In this document: positions 1-5,110 of the stretch, in pieces
How the letters are laid out: each line of letters starts with the position of its first letter
How positions within the stretch are numbered: position 1 is the stretch's first letter
Assembly: GCA_013362385.1 (NCBI GenBank)
Contig: JABFWC010000104.1
Coordinates: 1-5,110 of the forward strand
DNA length: 5,110 nt
Direction: 5' to 3'
Source: Pseudarthrobacter sp.
Lineage (GTDB): Bacteria > Actinomycetota > Actinomycetes > Actinomycetales > Micrococcaceae
Made by a program: the position numbers and the translations under genes
Notes under the pieces: generated by a model
The model's input: only the letters and a program-made list of their open reading frames with translations
Databases searched by the model: none
Told to the model about the DNA's origin: nothing

Positions 1-1000
1 CATTGGTTTCCGGTTCCTGGCCCTTGAGGACGGCGTCAACCATCTTCACGGCCTGCGCGCCGAGCTGGCGGGTGTCCTTGAAGATGGTGGAGTACTGCTC
101 GCCGGCGATGATGGACTTCACGGAGCCCTTTTCGGCGTCCTGGCCGGTGACCACAGGCAGGCTTCCCTTGGCGTAGCCGCCGGTGCTGGTGAGGGCCGAG
201 ATGATGCCGATGGACAGTCCGTCATACGGAGAGAGGACGCCGTTCAGCTTGGTTCCGGAGCTGTAGGCGGAGGTGATGATGTCCTCCATGCGCTTCTGCG
301 CCACGGGTGCCTGCCAGCGAAGGATGGCTGCCTGTTCAAACTTGGTCTGGCCACTGGGGACTTTCAGGGTGCCGGCGTCCATGTACGGCTTGAGGGTGTC
401 CATGGCGCCGGTCCAGAAGAAGTTGGAGTTGTTGTCGTCGGGGCTTCCGGCGAAAAGCTCGATGTTGAAGGGGCCCTTGCCGTCCACCTTCTTGCCGCTG
501 GCATCGACCAGGCCCAGGCCGGTCAGCAGCGAGGTGGCCTGCTGGACGCCGACGGTGTAGTTGTCGAACGTGGTGTAGTAGTCCACGTTGGGCGTGCCGT
601 TGATGAGGCGGTCGTAGGCAATGACCTTGACGTTCTGCTCCTTGGCTTTGGCCAGGACGTCGGTCAGGGTGGTGCCGTCGATGGCGGCGATGATCAGGGC
701 CTTGGCGCCCTTGGTCAGCATGTTCTCGATCTGCGAGACCTGGGTGGGGATGTCGTCATTGGCGAACTGCAGATCAGTCTTGTAGCCGAGGTCCTTCAGG
801 GACTTCTCCACGTTCGCGCCGTCGGCAATCCACCGTTCGGACGTCTGCGTGGGCATCGAGATTCCCACGAGGGAATCGCTGGGCTTGGCCGCGCTGCCGG
901 ATTCAGTGGCAGCCCCTCCCCGGGTGCCGCAACCGGTGGCTCCCACCGTCAGGGCGAGGACAAGAGCCACCGCGCCCATGAGTTTTTTGATTCTCACCAT
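1..1000 (-). CDS. chvE: ChvE-type sugar-binding lipoprotein of a monosaccharide ABC importer (3' end missing)
   Basis: Extracytoplasmic receptor that captures a monosaccharide and delivers it to an ABC permease. The ChvE family binds L-arabinose, galactose, glucose and similar sugars. The visible 333 residues begin with a lipoprotein signal: KK at 5-6, a hydrophobic stretch at 7-22, and lipobox A21-T22-G23 before Cys24, the likely lipidated residue. A Gly/Ala/Ser-rich linker (about 25-42) leads into the periplasmic-binding fold. Stretches recalled from Agrobacterium ChvE are nearly intact: VGISMPT (45-51), [11 protein letters not shown] (90-100), AAIDGTTL (105-112), KVIAYDRLI (125-133), SPDDNN (186-191), [13 protein letters not shown] (256-268) and GQDAE (286-290). 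The frame is open to the edge, and about 30-40 C-terminal residues are missing compared with ChvE. The start is ATG at 1000-998. A GTG one codon later (997-995) has better spacing from the GAAGGAG at 1010-1004 and is equally possible. The gene diverges from araB and shares a mirrored operator with it, so an arabinose receptor role is likely, although specificity cannot be read from sequence. Its permease and ATPase would be expected beyond the left edge. Confidence 0.93.
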   Translation of the reverse strand, partial: MVRIKKLMGAVALVLALTVGATGCGTRGGAATESGSAAKPSDSLVGISMPTQTSERWIADGANVEKSLKDLGYKTDLQFANDDIPTQVSQIENMLTKGAKALIIAAIDGTTLTDVLAKAKEQNVKVIAYDRLINGTPNVDYYTTFDNYTVGVQQATSLLTGLGLVDASGKKVDGKGPFNIELFAGSPDDNNSNFFWTGAMDTLKPYMDAGTLKVPSGQTKFEQAAILRWQAPVAQKRMEDIITSAYSSGTKLNGVLSPYDGLSIGIISALTSTGGYAKGSLPVVTGQDAEKGSVKSIIAGEQYSTIFKDTRQLGAQAVKMVDAVLKGQEPETN

Positions 1001-1003
1001 TTT

Positions 1004-1010
1004 CTCCTTC
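1004..1010 (-). promoter_or_regulatory. Shine-Dalgarno of the sugar-binding protein gene
   Basis: On the minus strand the bases read GAAGGAG followed by AAA and then ATG GTG. The gap is only 3 bases to the ATG at 1000 but 6 bases to the GTG at 997, so the choice between the two adjacent starts is open. Either start gives the same signal peptide, one residue shorter for GTG. Confidence 0.75.
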
Positions 1011-1028
1011 CGCGGCAGCACTGCCGCG
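1011..1028 (-). promoter_or_regulatory. GC-rich hairpin abutting the Shine-Dalgarno of the sugar-binding protein gene
   Basis: The minus-strand transcript would read CGCGGCA-GUGC-UGCCGCG, a perfect 7-bp stem with a 4-base loop (the DNA repeat is 8 bp with a 2-base centre). It ends exactly where the GAAGGAG begins, so a stable stem sits against the ribosome landing site. It could hinder initiation, keep the site unpaired, or protect the 5' end of the message. The repeat is seen directly; the function is inferred. The GGCAGCAC at 1014-1021 recurs at 1044-1051, which would permit an alternative pairing further upstream in the same leader. Confidence 0.45.
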
Positions 1029-1093
1029 AAGTGTTGTTGGACCGGCAGCACCGACGCTCCCTGGCCCTGGCCACATTGTTGATGTGTCGGTTC

Positions 1094-1122
1094 AATATAG
1101 ACCGGTTTGTGAACGCTAACAA
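1094..1122 (-). promoter_or_regulatory. Probable promoter of the sugar-binding protein gene
   Basis: On the minus strand TTGTTA (1122-1117, 4 of 6 matches to TTGACA) is separated by 17 bases from TATATT (1099-1094, 5 of 6 matches to TATAAT). Transcription would begin near 1087 and give a leader of roughly 87 bases. The -35 element lies within the left operator arm (1108-1122), so a bound repressor would block polymerase directly. A CGGTT direct repeat (1088-1092 and 1103-1107) brackets the -10; its meaning is unknown. Confidence 0.6.
1108..1122. promoter_or_regulatory. Left operator arm, LacI/GalR-type, transporter side
   Basis: The plus strand reads TGTGAACGCTAACAA, the exact reverse complement of 1173-1187. 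Its core, TGTGAAC|GCTAACA, is an imperfect palindrome centred on CG at 1114/1115 (TGT, A, CG, T, ACA symmetric), which is the usual form of LacI/GalR-family operators. It overlaps the -35 and spacer of the minus-strand promoter. A LacI-type AraR represses arabinose genes in Corynebacterium glutamicum ATCC 31831, so an AraR-like protein is the leading candidate. The regulator gene is not in view. Confidence 0.75.
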
Positions 1123-1138
1123 GACTGTTATCCCCTAA

Positions 1139-1154
1139 TTTCGAAAGTTTTTCG
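1139..1154. repeat. Short AT-rich inverted repeat between the two operators
   Basis: TTTCGAAA (1139-1146) is an 8-bp palindrome, and CGAAA (1142-1146) can also pair with TTTCG (1150-1154) across a 3-base loop. The element lies close to the midpoint of the two operator arms, just upstream of the araB -35. It could be an activator or global-regulator site, or merely AT-rich spacer sequence. I do not recognise a specific binding motif. Confidence 0.2.
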
Positions 1155-1160
1155 GCTTCG

Positions 1161-1189
1161 TTGACATCGCTGTTGTTAGCGTTCACACT
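1161..1189 (+). promoter_or_regulatory. Probable araBDA promoter
   Basis: A perfect TTGACA at 1161-1166 is followed, after 17 bases, by CACACT at 1184-1189, which matches TATAAT at only 3 of 6 positions. The strong -35 with a weak -10 is common for regulated actinobacterial promoters, but the -10 assignment is uncertain. Transcription would begin near 1196 and give a leader of about 65 bases. The right operator arm (1173-1187) occupies most of the spacer and the first part of the -10, a position that suits repression. No separate promoter is evident before araD or araA. Confidence 0.55.
1173..1187. promoter_or_regulatory. Right operator arm, LacI/GalR-type, araB side
   Basis: The plus strand reads TTGTTAGCGTTCACA, the perfect 15-bp reverse complement of 1108-1122. 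The palindrome core TGTTAGC|GTTCACA is centred on CG at 1180/1181. The two cores lie 66 bp apart centre to centre, a little over six helical turns, in mirror orientation. This copy sits between the -35 and -10 of the araB promoter. The exact identity of both arms argues for a single regulator controlling uptake and catabolism together. Confidence 0.75.
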
Positions 1190-1233
1190 TACTCCAGAAC
1201 TTCTGCTCGACCAGACCCTACAACCCCGGTAAT

Positions 1234-1260
1234 GAGGCCGCTGCCTCCCGGACGGAGGCA
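1234..1260 (+). promoter_or_regulatory. araB leader with Shine-Dalgarno in competing hairpins
   Basis: The araB ribosome binding site, ACGGAGG at 1252-1258 (4 bases before the ATG), is part of a perfect 7-bp stem, TGCCTCC (1242-1248) with GGAGGCA (1254-1260) and a 5-base loop. The same GCCTC (1243-1247) can instead pair with an upstream GAGGC (1234-1238) across the 4-base loop CGCT, which would free the Shine-Dalgarno. The pairings are mutually exclusive. The sequence relations are directly visible. Whether they regulate translation is inference, since C+G-rich anti-Shine-Dalgarno complements also arise by chance. Confidence 0.45.
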
Positions 1261-1262
1261 CC

Positions 1263-2999
1263 ATGCCAGAAACATTGAACAGATCCAGCTCAGAGCCGTG
1301 CGTGATCGGGGTGGACTACGGGACGCTTTCGGGGCGTGCGGTGGTGGTGCGGGTGCGTGACGGCAAGGAACTTGGGAGCGCCGTCCACGAGTATCCGCAT
1401 GCAGTGGTAACGGTCCGGCTTCCGGAGGACACCGCGGGCGACGACGGCGCGCGGCTTCCCGGCGAATGGGCGCTTCAGGTGCCCAACGACTACCGGGAAG
1501 TCCTGCGTAAGGCTGTACCCGCCGCGGTGGCGGACGCGGGGATCGACCCGACGGCGGTCGTCGGAATCGCCACGGACTTCACCGCCTGCACCATGGTGCC
1601 GGTCAAGGCCGATGGCACGCCGCTGAACGAATTGCCCGGCTACGCCAACCGGCCGCACGCCTACGTCAAGCTCTGGCGGCACCATGCGGCGCAGGGGCAG
1701 GCCGATCGGATCAACCGTCTCGCGGCGGAACGAGGTGAGGACTGGCTGCCGCGCTACGGCGGCCTGATCTCTTCGGAATGGGAGTTCGCCAAGGGGTTGC
1801 AGTTGCTGGAGGAGGACCCGGCGGCTTACGCCGAGATGGACCACTGGGTGGAGGCAGCCGACTGGATCGTCTGGCAGCTATGCGGCCGGTACGTTCGCAA
1901 CGCCTGCACCGCCGGTTACAAGGGGATTTACCAGGACGGCAGGTATCCCTCGGAGGATTTCCTGGCTGCCCTGAATCCTGACTTCAAGGACTTCGTCAGC
2001 GCGAAGCTGGAGCACACCATCGGCCGCCTGGGCGACGCGGCGGGCACCCTGACCGCGGAGGCGGCGGCGTGGACCGGCCTGCCTGAGGGCATCGCCGTGG
2101 CGGTGGGCAACGTCGACGCCCACGTGACCGCCCCGGCTGCGAAGGCGGTGGAGCCGGGGCAGTTGGTGGCGATCATGGGCACCTCCACCTGCCACGTGAT
2201 GAACGGCGCGGAACTGCACGAGGTTCCGGGCATGTGCGGGGTGGTGGACGGCGGCATCATTCCCGGGCTGTGGGGTTACGAGGCCGGGCAGTCGGGTGTG
2301 GGGGATATCTTCGGCTGGTTCACCCGGTACGGGGTGCCGCCGGAATACCACCAGGCGGCCAAGGATGCGGGCCTGGGCATCCATGAGTACCACACCGAGC
2401 TGGCCGCGCGGCAGGCCATCGGAGAGCACGGGCTGATCGCGCTGGACTGGCACTCCGGGAACCGCTCGGTCCTGGTGGACCACGAACTCTCCGGCATCGT
2501 GGTGGGCCAGACGCTGGCCACCAGGCCCGAGGATGTCTACCGGGCGCTGCTGGAGGCCACCGCCTTTGGCACCAGGACCATCGTGGACGCGTTCCGGGAT
2601 GCGGGGGTGCCGGTGAGGGAGTTCATCGTTGCCGGTGGTTTGCTGAAGAACAGGCTGTTGATGCAGATCTATGCGGACGCTACCGGCCTGCAGTTGTCCA
2701 CGATCGGCTCGGAGCAGGGCCCGGCCCTCGGCTCCGCGATCCACGCGGCCGTCGCCGCGGGCCGGTACGCCGACATCCGCGAGGCGGCTGCGGCGATGGG
2801 TGCCGAACCGGGCGGGGTGTATACGCCGATCCCGGAGAACGTGGCCGCGTATGAGGAGCTGTTCCGGGAGTACAGGACTTTGCATGATTACTTCGGCCGG
2901 GGCGGCAACGACGTGATGCACCGGCTCAAGTCGATCCAGCGCCGGGCGGCCGGGGCAGCACCCCTGGCGGCCCAGGCTCCGGTGGAGGTGCCGGCATGA
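1263..2999 (+). CDS. araB: Ribulokinase
   Basis: Cytoplasmic FGGY-family kinase that phosphorylates L-ribulose with ATP to L-ribulose 5-phosphate, the second step of L-arabinose catabolism. The 578 residues are near the usual length (about 560-570). The N-terminal domain opens with the ribulokinase signature [10 protein letters not shown] (16-25), followed by GIATDFT (101-107) and [12 protein letters not shown] (132-143). The C-terminal domain has NVDAHV (283-288), whose Asp285 is the probable catalytic base of the family, then MGTSTCHVM (305-313), [10 protein letters not shown] (339-348), DWHSGNRS (395-402) and the nucleotide-site AGGLLKN (457-463). YGTLSG, MGTSTCH and DWHSGNRS separate it from xylulokinase and glycerol kinase. 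ATG at 1263 is chosen for the GGAGG at 1254-1258 and because only about 14 residues precede the first strand. The last 18 or so residues are an Ala/Pro-rich tail beyond the conserved fold, and its codons supply the araD ribosome binding site. It is first in an araB-araD-araA operon under a mirrored operator. Confidence 0.97.
   Translation: MPETLNRSSSEPCVIGVDYGTLSGRAVVVRVRDGKELGSAVHEYPHAVVTVRLPEDTAGDDGARLPGEWALQVPNDYREVLRKAVPAAVADAGIDPTAVVGIATDFTACTMVPVKADGTPLNELPGYANRPHAYVKLWRHHAAQGQADRINRLAAERGEDWLPRYGGLISSEWEFAKGLQLLEEDPAAYAEMDHWVEAADWIVWQLCGRYVRNACTAGYKGIYQDGRYPSEDFLAALNPDFKDFVSAKLEHTIGRLGDAAGTLTAEAAAWTGLPEGIAVAVGNVDAHVTAPAAKAVEPGQLVAIMGTSTCHVMNGAELHEVPGMCGVVDGGIIPGLWGYEAGQSGVGDIFGWFTRYGVPPEYHQAAKDAGLGIHEYHTELAARQAIGEHGLIALDWHSGNRSVLVDHELSGIVVGQTLATRPEDVYRALLEATAFGTRTIVDAFRDAGVPVREFIVAGGLLKNRLLMQIYADATGLQLSTIGSEQGPALGSAIHAAVAAGRYADIREAAAAMGAEPGGVYTPIPENVAAYEELFREYRTLHDYFGRGGNDVMHRLKSIQRRAAGAAPLAAQAPVEVPA
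2984..2988 (+). promoter_or_regulatory. araD Shine-Dalgarno inside the araB tail
   Basis: GGAGG lies 7 bases before the araD ATG, within the codons for the final residues of AraB. Together with the ATGA stop/start overlap this makes translational coupling of araD to araB likely, and it fixes the ATG at 2996 as the start. Confidence 0.8.
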
Positions 3000-3691
3000 G
3001 CGCGGGAATCCTTGAGACCATCGGGCGCATCCGGGAGGACGTGTGTGCCCTGCATGGCGAGCTGACCCGGTACGGGCTGGTGGTGTGGACGGCCGGGAAC
3101 GTTTCGGCGCGGGTGCCCGGGCTCGATCTGATGGTGATCAAACCGTCGGGCGTCTCGTACCAGGACCTGACGCCGGAGCAGATGATCGTCACGGACCTGT
3201 ACGGGGTCCCGGTGGCAGGGAACGGCGATGGTGAGTGGGGCAATCCGCCGTTGTCGCCGTCCTCGGACACCGCGGCGCATGCGTACGTGTACCGGCACAT
3301 GCCGGAGGTGGGCGGGGTGGTGCACACGCATTCGACGTACGCCACGGCCTGGGCCGCGCGGGGGGAGCCGATCCCGTGCGTGCTGACGATGATGGGTGAT
3401 GAGTTCGGTGGGCAGATCCCGGTGGGCCCGTTCGCGCTGATTGGTGATGATTCGATCGGCCACGGCATCGTGGAGACCCTGAAGAATTCGCATTCGCCGG
3501 CGGTGCTGATGCAGAACCACGGTCCGTTCACGATCGGCAAGGACGCCCGGTCCGCGGTGAAAGCGGCCGTGATGTGTGAGGAAGTGGCCCGCACGGTCCA
3601 TATCGCACGCCAACTCGGCGAACCCCTGCCCATCGACCAGGGCCACATCGATTCGCTCTACGCCCGCTACCAGAACATTTACGGCCAATAA
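2996..3691 (+). CDS. araD: L-ribulose-5-phosphate 4-epimerase
   Basis: Class II aldolase-fold, zinc-dependent cytoplasmic enzyme that converts L-ribulose 5-phosphate to D-xylulose 5-phosphate, which enters the pentose phosphate pathway. Its 231 residues equal the length of E. coli AraD. Visible sites, assigned by recalled alignment to E. coli: TAGNVS (32-37) and IKPSG (48-52) for phosphate and substrate binding, SSD with Asp91 (E. coli Asp76), metal ligands His110 and His112 in HTHS, a third metal His175 in QNHGPF, the acid/base Asp135 in MGDEFGG (E. coli Asp120), and Tyr229 in the C-terminal YGQ. Compared with E. coli there is extra sequence around NGDGEWG (76-82) and a shorter stretch between the HTH ligands and His175. 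The closely related fuculose and rhamnulose phosphate aldolases are less likely given the intact C-terminal Tyr and the neighbours. The start overlaps the araB stop as ATGA. Confidence 0.96.
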   Translation: MSAGILETIGRIREDVCALHGELTRYGLVVWTAGNVSARVPGLDLMVIKPSGVSYQDLTPEQMIVTDLYGVPVAGNGDGEWGNPPLSPSSDTAAHAYVYRHMPEVGGVVHTHSTYATAWAARGEPIPCVLTMMGDEFGGQIPVGPFALIGDDSIGHGIVETLKNSHSPAVLMQNHGPFTIGKDARSAVKAAVMCEEVARTVHIARQLGEPLPIDQGHIDSLYARYQNIYGQ

Positions 3692-3710
3692 CGGCCGCCA
3701 CGATTGCACC

Positions 3711-3716
3711 AGGAGA
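3711..3716 (+). promoter_or_regulatory. araA Shine-Dalgarno
   Basis: AGGAGA lies 4 bases before the ATG at 3721, in the 29-base gap after the araD stop. The gap contains no obvious terminator or promoter, so araA is read as part of the same transcript with its own ribosome entry. Confidence 0.8.
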
Positions 3717-3720
3717 ATCC

Positions 3721-5110
3721 ATGAGTACCGCAGCAAACACTTCCCTTGATGGTTATGAGGTTTGGTTCCTTACCGGCAGCCAGCACCTGTACGGGGAGGA
3801 TGTCCTGAAGCAGGTCGCCGCGCAGTCGCGGGAGATCGCCAACCAGCTCAACGCGTCCACGGACGTGCCTGTCAGGATTGTCTGGAAGCCGGTCCTCACG
3901 GATGCGGACGCCATCCGCCGCACCGCGCTGGAAGCGAACTCCGATGATTCGGTAATCGGGGTGACGGCGTGGATGCATACGTTCAGCCCGGCCAAGATGT
4001 GGATCTCCGGCCTGGATCTGCTGCGCAAGCCGTTGCTGCACCTGCACACCCAGGCCAACCGGGACCTGCCGTGGGCCGACATCGACTTTGACTTCATGAA
4101 CCTGAACCAGGCAGCCCACGGTGACCGTGAGTTCGGGTACATCCAGTCCCGCCTGGGCATCGCCCGGAAGACCGTCGTCGGGCACGTCTCCAACCCCGAG
4201 GTCGCCCGCCAGGTGGGGTCCTGGCAGCGCGCCGCCGCGGGCTGGGCCGCCGTCCGGTCCCTGAAGCTGACCCGCTTCGGTGACAACATGCGCAACGTCG
4301 CCGTCACCGAAGGCGACAAGACCGAGGCCGAGCTGCGCTTCGGCGTCGCGGTCAACACGTGGTCCGTCAACGAACTCGCCGATGCCGTGCACGGCGCTGC
4401 AGAGTCCGACGTCGATGCCCTGGTTGCCGAGTATGAGGACCTTTACGACGTGGTCCCGGAGCTGCGCGGAGGCGCGGCCAGGCACGAGTCCCTGCGGTAC
4501 GGCGCCCGGATCGAACTGGGCCTGCGGTCCTTCCTGGAAGCCAACGGCTCCGCCGCGTTCACCACCTCCTTCGAGGACCTCGGCGCCCTCCGGCAGCTTC
4601 CCGGCCTGGCCGTGCAGCGGCTCATGGCCGCCGGCTATGGCTTCGGCGCAGAAGGCGACTGGAAAACCGCGATCCTGGTCCGGGCCGCCAAAGTGATGGG
4701 CGCCGGCCTGCCCGGCGGCGCGTCCCTCATGGAGGACTACACCTACCACCTGGAACCAGGCTCCGAGAAGATCCTCGGCGCCCACATGCTGGAGGTCTGC
4801 CCCTCCCTGACCGCGCAGAAGCCCCGCCTGGAAATCCACCCGCTCGGCATCGGCGGCAAGGAAGACCCCGTCCGCCTGGTCTTCGACGCCGACGCCTCCC
4901 CGGGCGTCGTCGTCGCCCTCTCCGACATGCGCGACCGCTTCCGCCTCGTGGCCAACGCCGTCGACGTCGTCCCCCTCGACCAGCCCCTGCCCAACCTGCC
5001 CGTGGCCCGCGCCCTCTGGCAGCCCAAACCGGACTTCGCCACCTCCGCCGCCGCCTGGCTCACCGCCGGCGCAGCGCACCACACCGTACTCTCCACCCAG
5101 GTGGGCAGGG
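3721..5110 (+). CDS. araA: L-arabinose isomerase (3' end missing)
   Basis: Metal-dependent (usually manganese) cytoplasmic isomerase converting L-arabinose to L-ribulose, the first step of the pathway. The window holds 463 codons of a protein that is normally about 500 residues, so roughly 40 C-terminal residues lie past the edge. The frame is uninterrupted. The N-terminal [15 protein letters not shown] (12-26) is the family hallmark, followed by [12 protein letters not shown] (84-95), LHLHTQ (106-111) and [18 protein letters not shown] (122-139). The catalytic and metal residues are present in the expected order and spacing: Glu311 in EGDWKTA, Glu338 in MEDYTYHL and His355 in GAHMLEVCP (corresponding to E. 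coli Glu306, Glu333 and His350). The C-terminal metal His is 453 or 454 in AAHHTVLS. The ATG at 3721 follows AGGAGA, and family homology starts about 11 residues later. Codon choice in the second half shifts strongly to C-ending codons compared with araD. A regulator gene such as araR could lie downstream but is not visible. Confidence 0.97.
   Translation, partial: MSTAANTSLDGYEVWFLTGSQHLYGEDVLKQVAAQSREIANQLNASTDVPVRIVWKPVLTDADAIRRTALEANSDDSVIGVTAWMHTFSPAKMWISGLDLLRKPLLHLHTQANRDLPWADIDFDFMNLNQAAHGDREFGYIQSRLGIARKTVVGHVSNPEVARQVGSWQRAAAGWAAVRSLKLTRFGDNMRNVAVTEGDKTEAELRFGVAVNTWSVNELADAVHGAAESDVDALVAEYEDLYDVVPELRGGAARHESLRYGARIELGLRSFLEANGSAAFTTSFEDLGALRQLPGLAVQRLMAAGYGFGAEGDWKTAILVRAAKVMGAGLPGGASLMEDYTYHLEPGSEKILGAHMLEVCPSLTAQKPRLEIHPLGIGGKEDPVRLVFDADASPGVVVALSDMRDRFRLVANAVDVVPLDQPLPNLPVARALWQPKPDFATSAAAWLTAGAAHHTVLSTQVGR

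Noticed and set aside
273..560. Plus-strand open frame within the sugar-binding protein gene
   Set aside because: The minus-strand frame matches ChvE along its entire length, so this is a shadow frame with a low-complexity product.
849..1082. Plus-strand open frame covering the start of the sugar-binding protein gene
   Set aside because: It runs through the leader and signal peptide of the opposite gene and shows no motif or convincing ribosome binding site.
1072..1086. Small inverted repeat CACAT/ATGTG at the probable 5' end of the leftward transcript
   Set aside because: Only 5 bp of AT-containing stem with a 5-base loop. It is too weak to call a terminator or regulatory structure.
1108..1187. 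CRP/GlxR-like site, suggested by TGTGA at 1108 and TCACA at 1183
   Set aside because: The two halves are far apart rather than separated by about 6 bases, and each belongs to a CG-centred 14-base LacI-type palindrome.
1232..1360. Possible upstream open frame starting at the ATG at 1232 in the araB leader
   Set aside because: There is no Shine-Dalgarno before it, and the product is Arg/Gly-rich and overlaps araB out of frame. The bases are better explained by the hairpin and the araB ribosome binding site.
1878..2921. Long open frame (347 codons) on the minus strand opposite araB
   Set aside because: It overlaps the catalytic domain of ribulokinase, has an Arg/His/Gly-rich composition with no known motif, and has no supporting ribosome binding site that I can see.
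3678..3700. Repeated ACGGCC around the araD stop as a possible terminator
   Set aside because: The possible stem is only 4 bp with no T run after it, and araA follows at once with its own ribosome binding site.
2888..3736. Open frame of 282 codons on the minus strand opposite araD
   Set aside because: The araD frame has intact metal ligands and a coupled start. The antisense product is a His/Arg-rich shadow.
3679..5082. Long open frame (467 codons) on the minus strand opposite araA
   Set aside because: It lies antisense to a gene with all catalytic residues of L-arabinose isomerase. Its product is Gly/Val/Asp/Gln-rich without recognisable domains, which is typical of antisense frames opposite C-ending codons in high-GC DNA.

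Overview
The window looks like a chromosomal segment from a high-GC actinobacterium, most likely an Arthrobacter-type member of the Micrococcaceae. The reasons are the GC-rich coding sequence, strong GGAGG-type ribosome binding sites, and the gene order araB-araD-araA, which is the order of the actinobacterial L-arabinose operon (known as araBDA in Corynebacterium glutamicum ATCC 31831). The genus is an inference from style and family resemblance, not a database match.

Layout: positions 1-1000 hold, on the minus strand, all but the C-terminal end of a ChvE-type sugar-binding lipoprotein of an ABC importer. Positions 1001-1262 are a divergent control region. On the plus strand follow araB (ribulokinase, 1263-2999), araD (L-ribulose-5-phosphate 4-epimerase, 2996-3691, overlapping araB by 4 bases) and araA (L-arabinose isomerase, from 3721, running off the right edge after 463 codons). 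The window therefore contains the three enzymes converting L-arabinose to D-xylulose 5-phosphate (AraA, then AraB, then AraD) and the extracytoplasmic receptor that probably captures the sugar.

Control: the divergent region carries a perfect 15-bp inverted repeat, 1108-1122 and 1173-1187. Each arm is itself an imperfect LacI/GalR-family palindrome centred on CG. One copy covers the -35 and spacer of the transporter promoter. The other covers the spacer and part of the -10 of the araB promoter. The simplest reading is one arabinose-responsive repressor shutting off both directions. Its gene is not in the window. Both leaders also contain hairpins at the ribosome binding site: the araB Shine-Dalgarno lies inside a perfect 7-bp stem that competes with an upstream 5-bp stem, and the transporter gene has a GC-rich hairpin touching its Shine-Dalgarno.

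I see no mobile element, CRISPR array, RNA gene or clear terminator. The genes belong to well-known families. The parts worth a second look are the control region and a marked change in synonymous codon choice along the operon.
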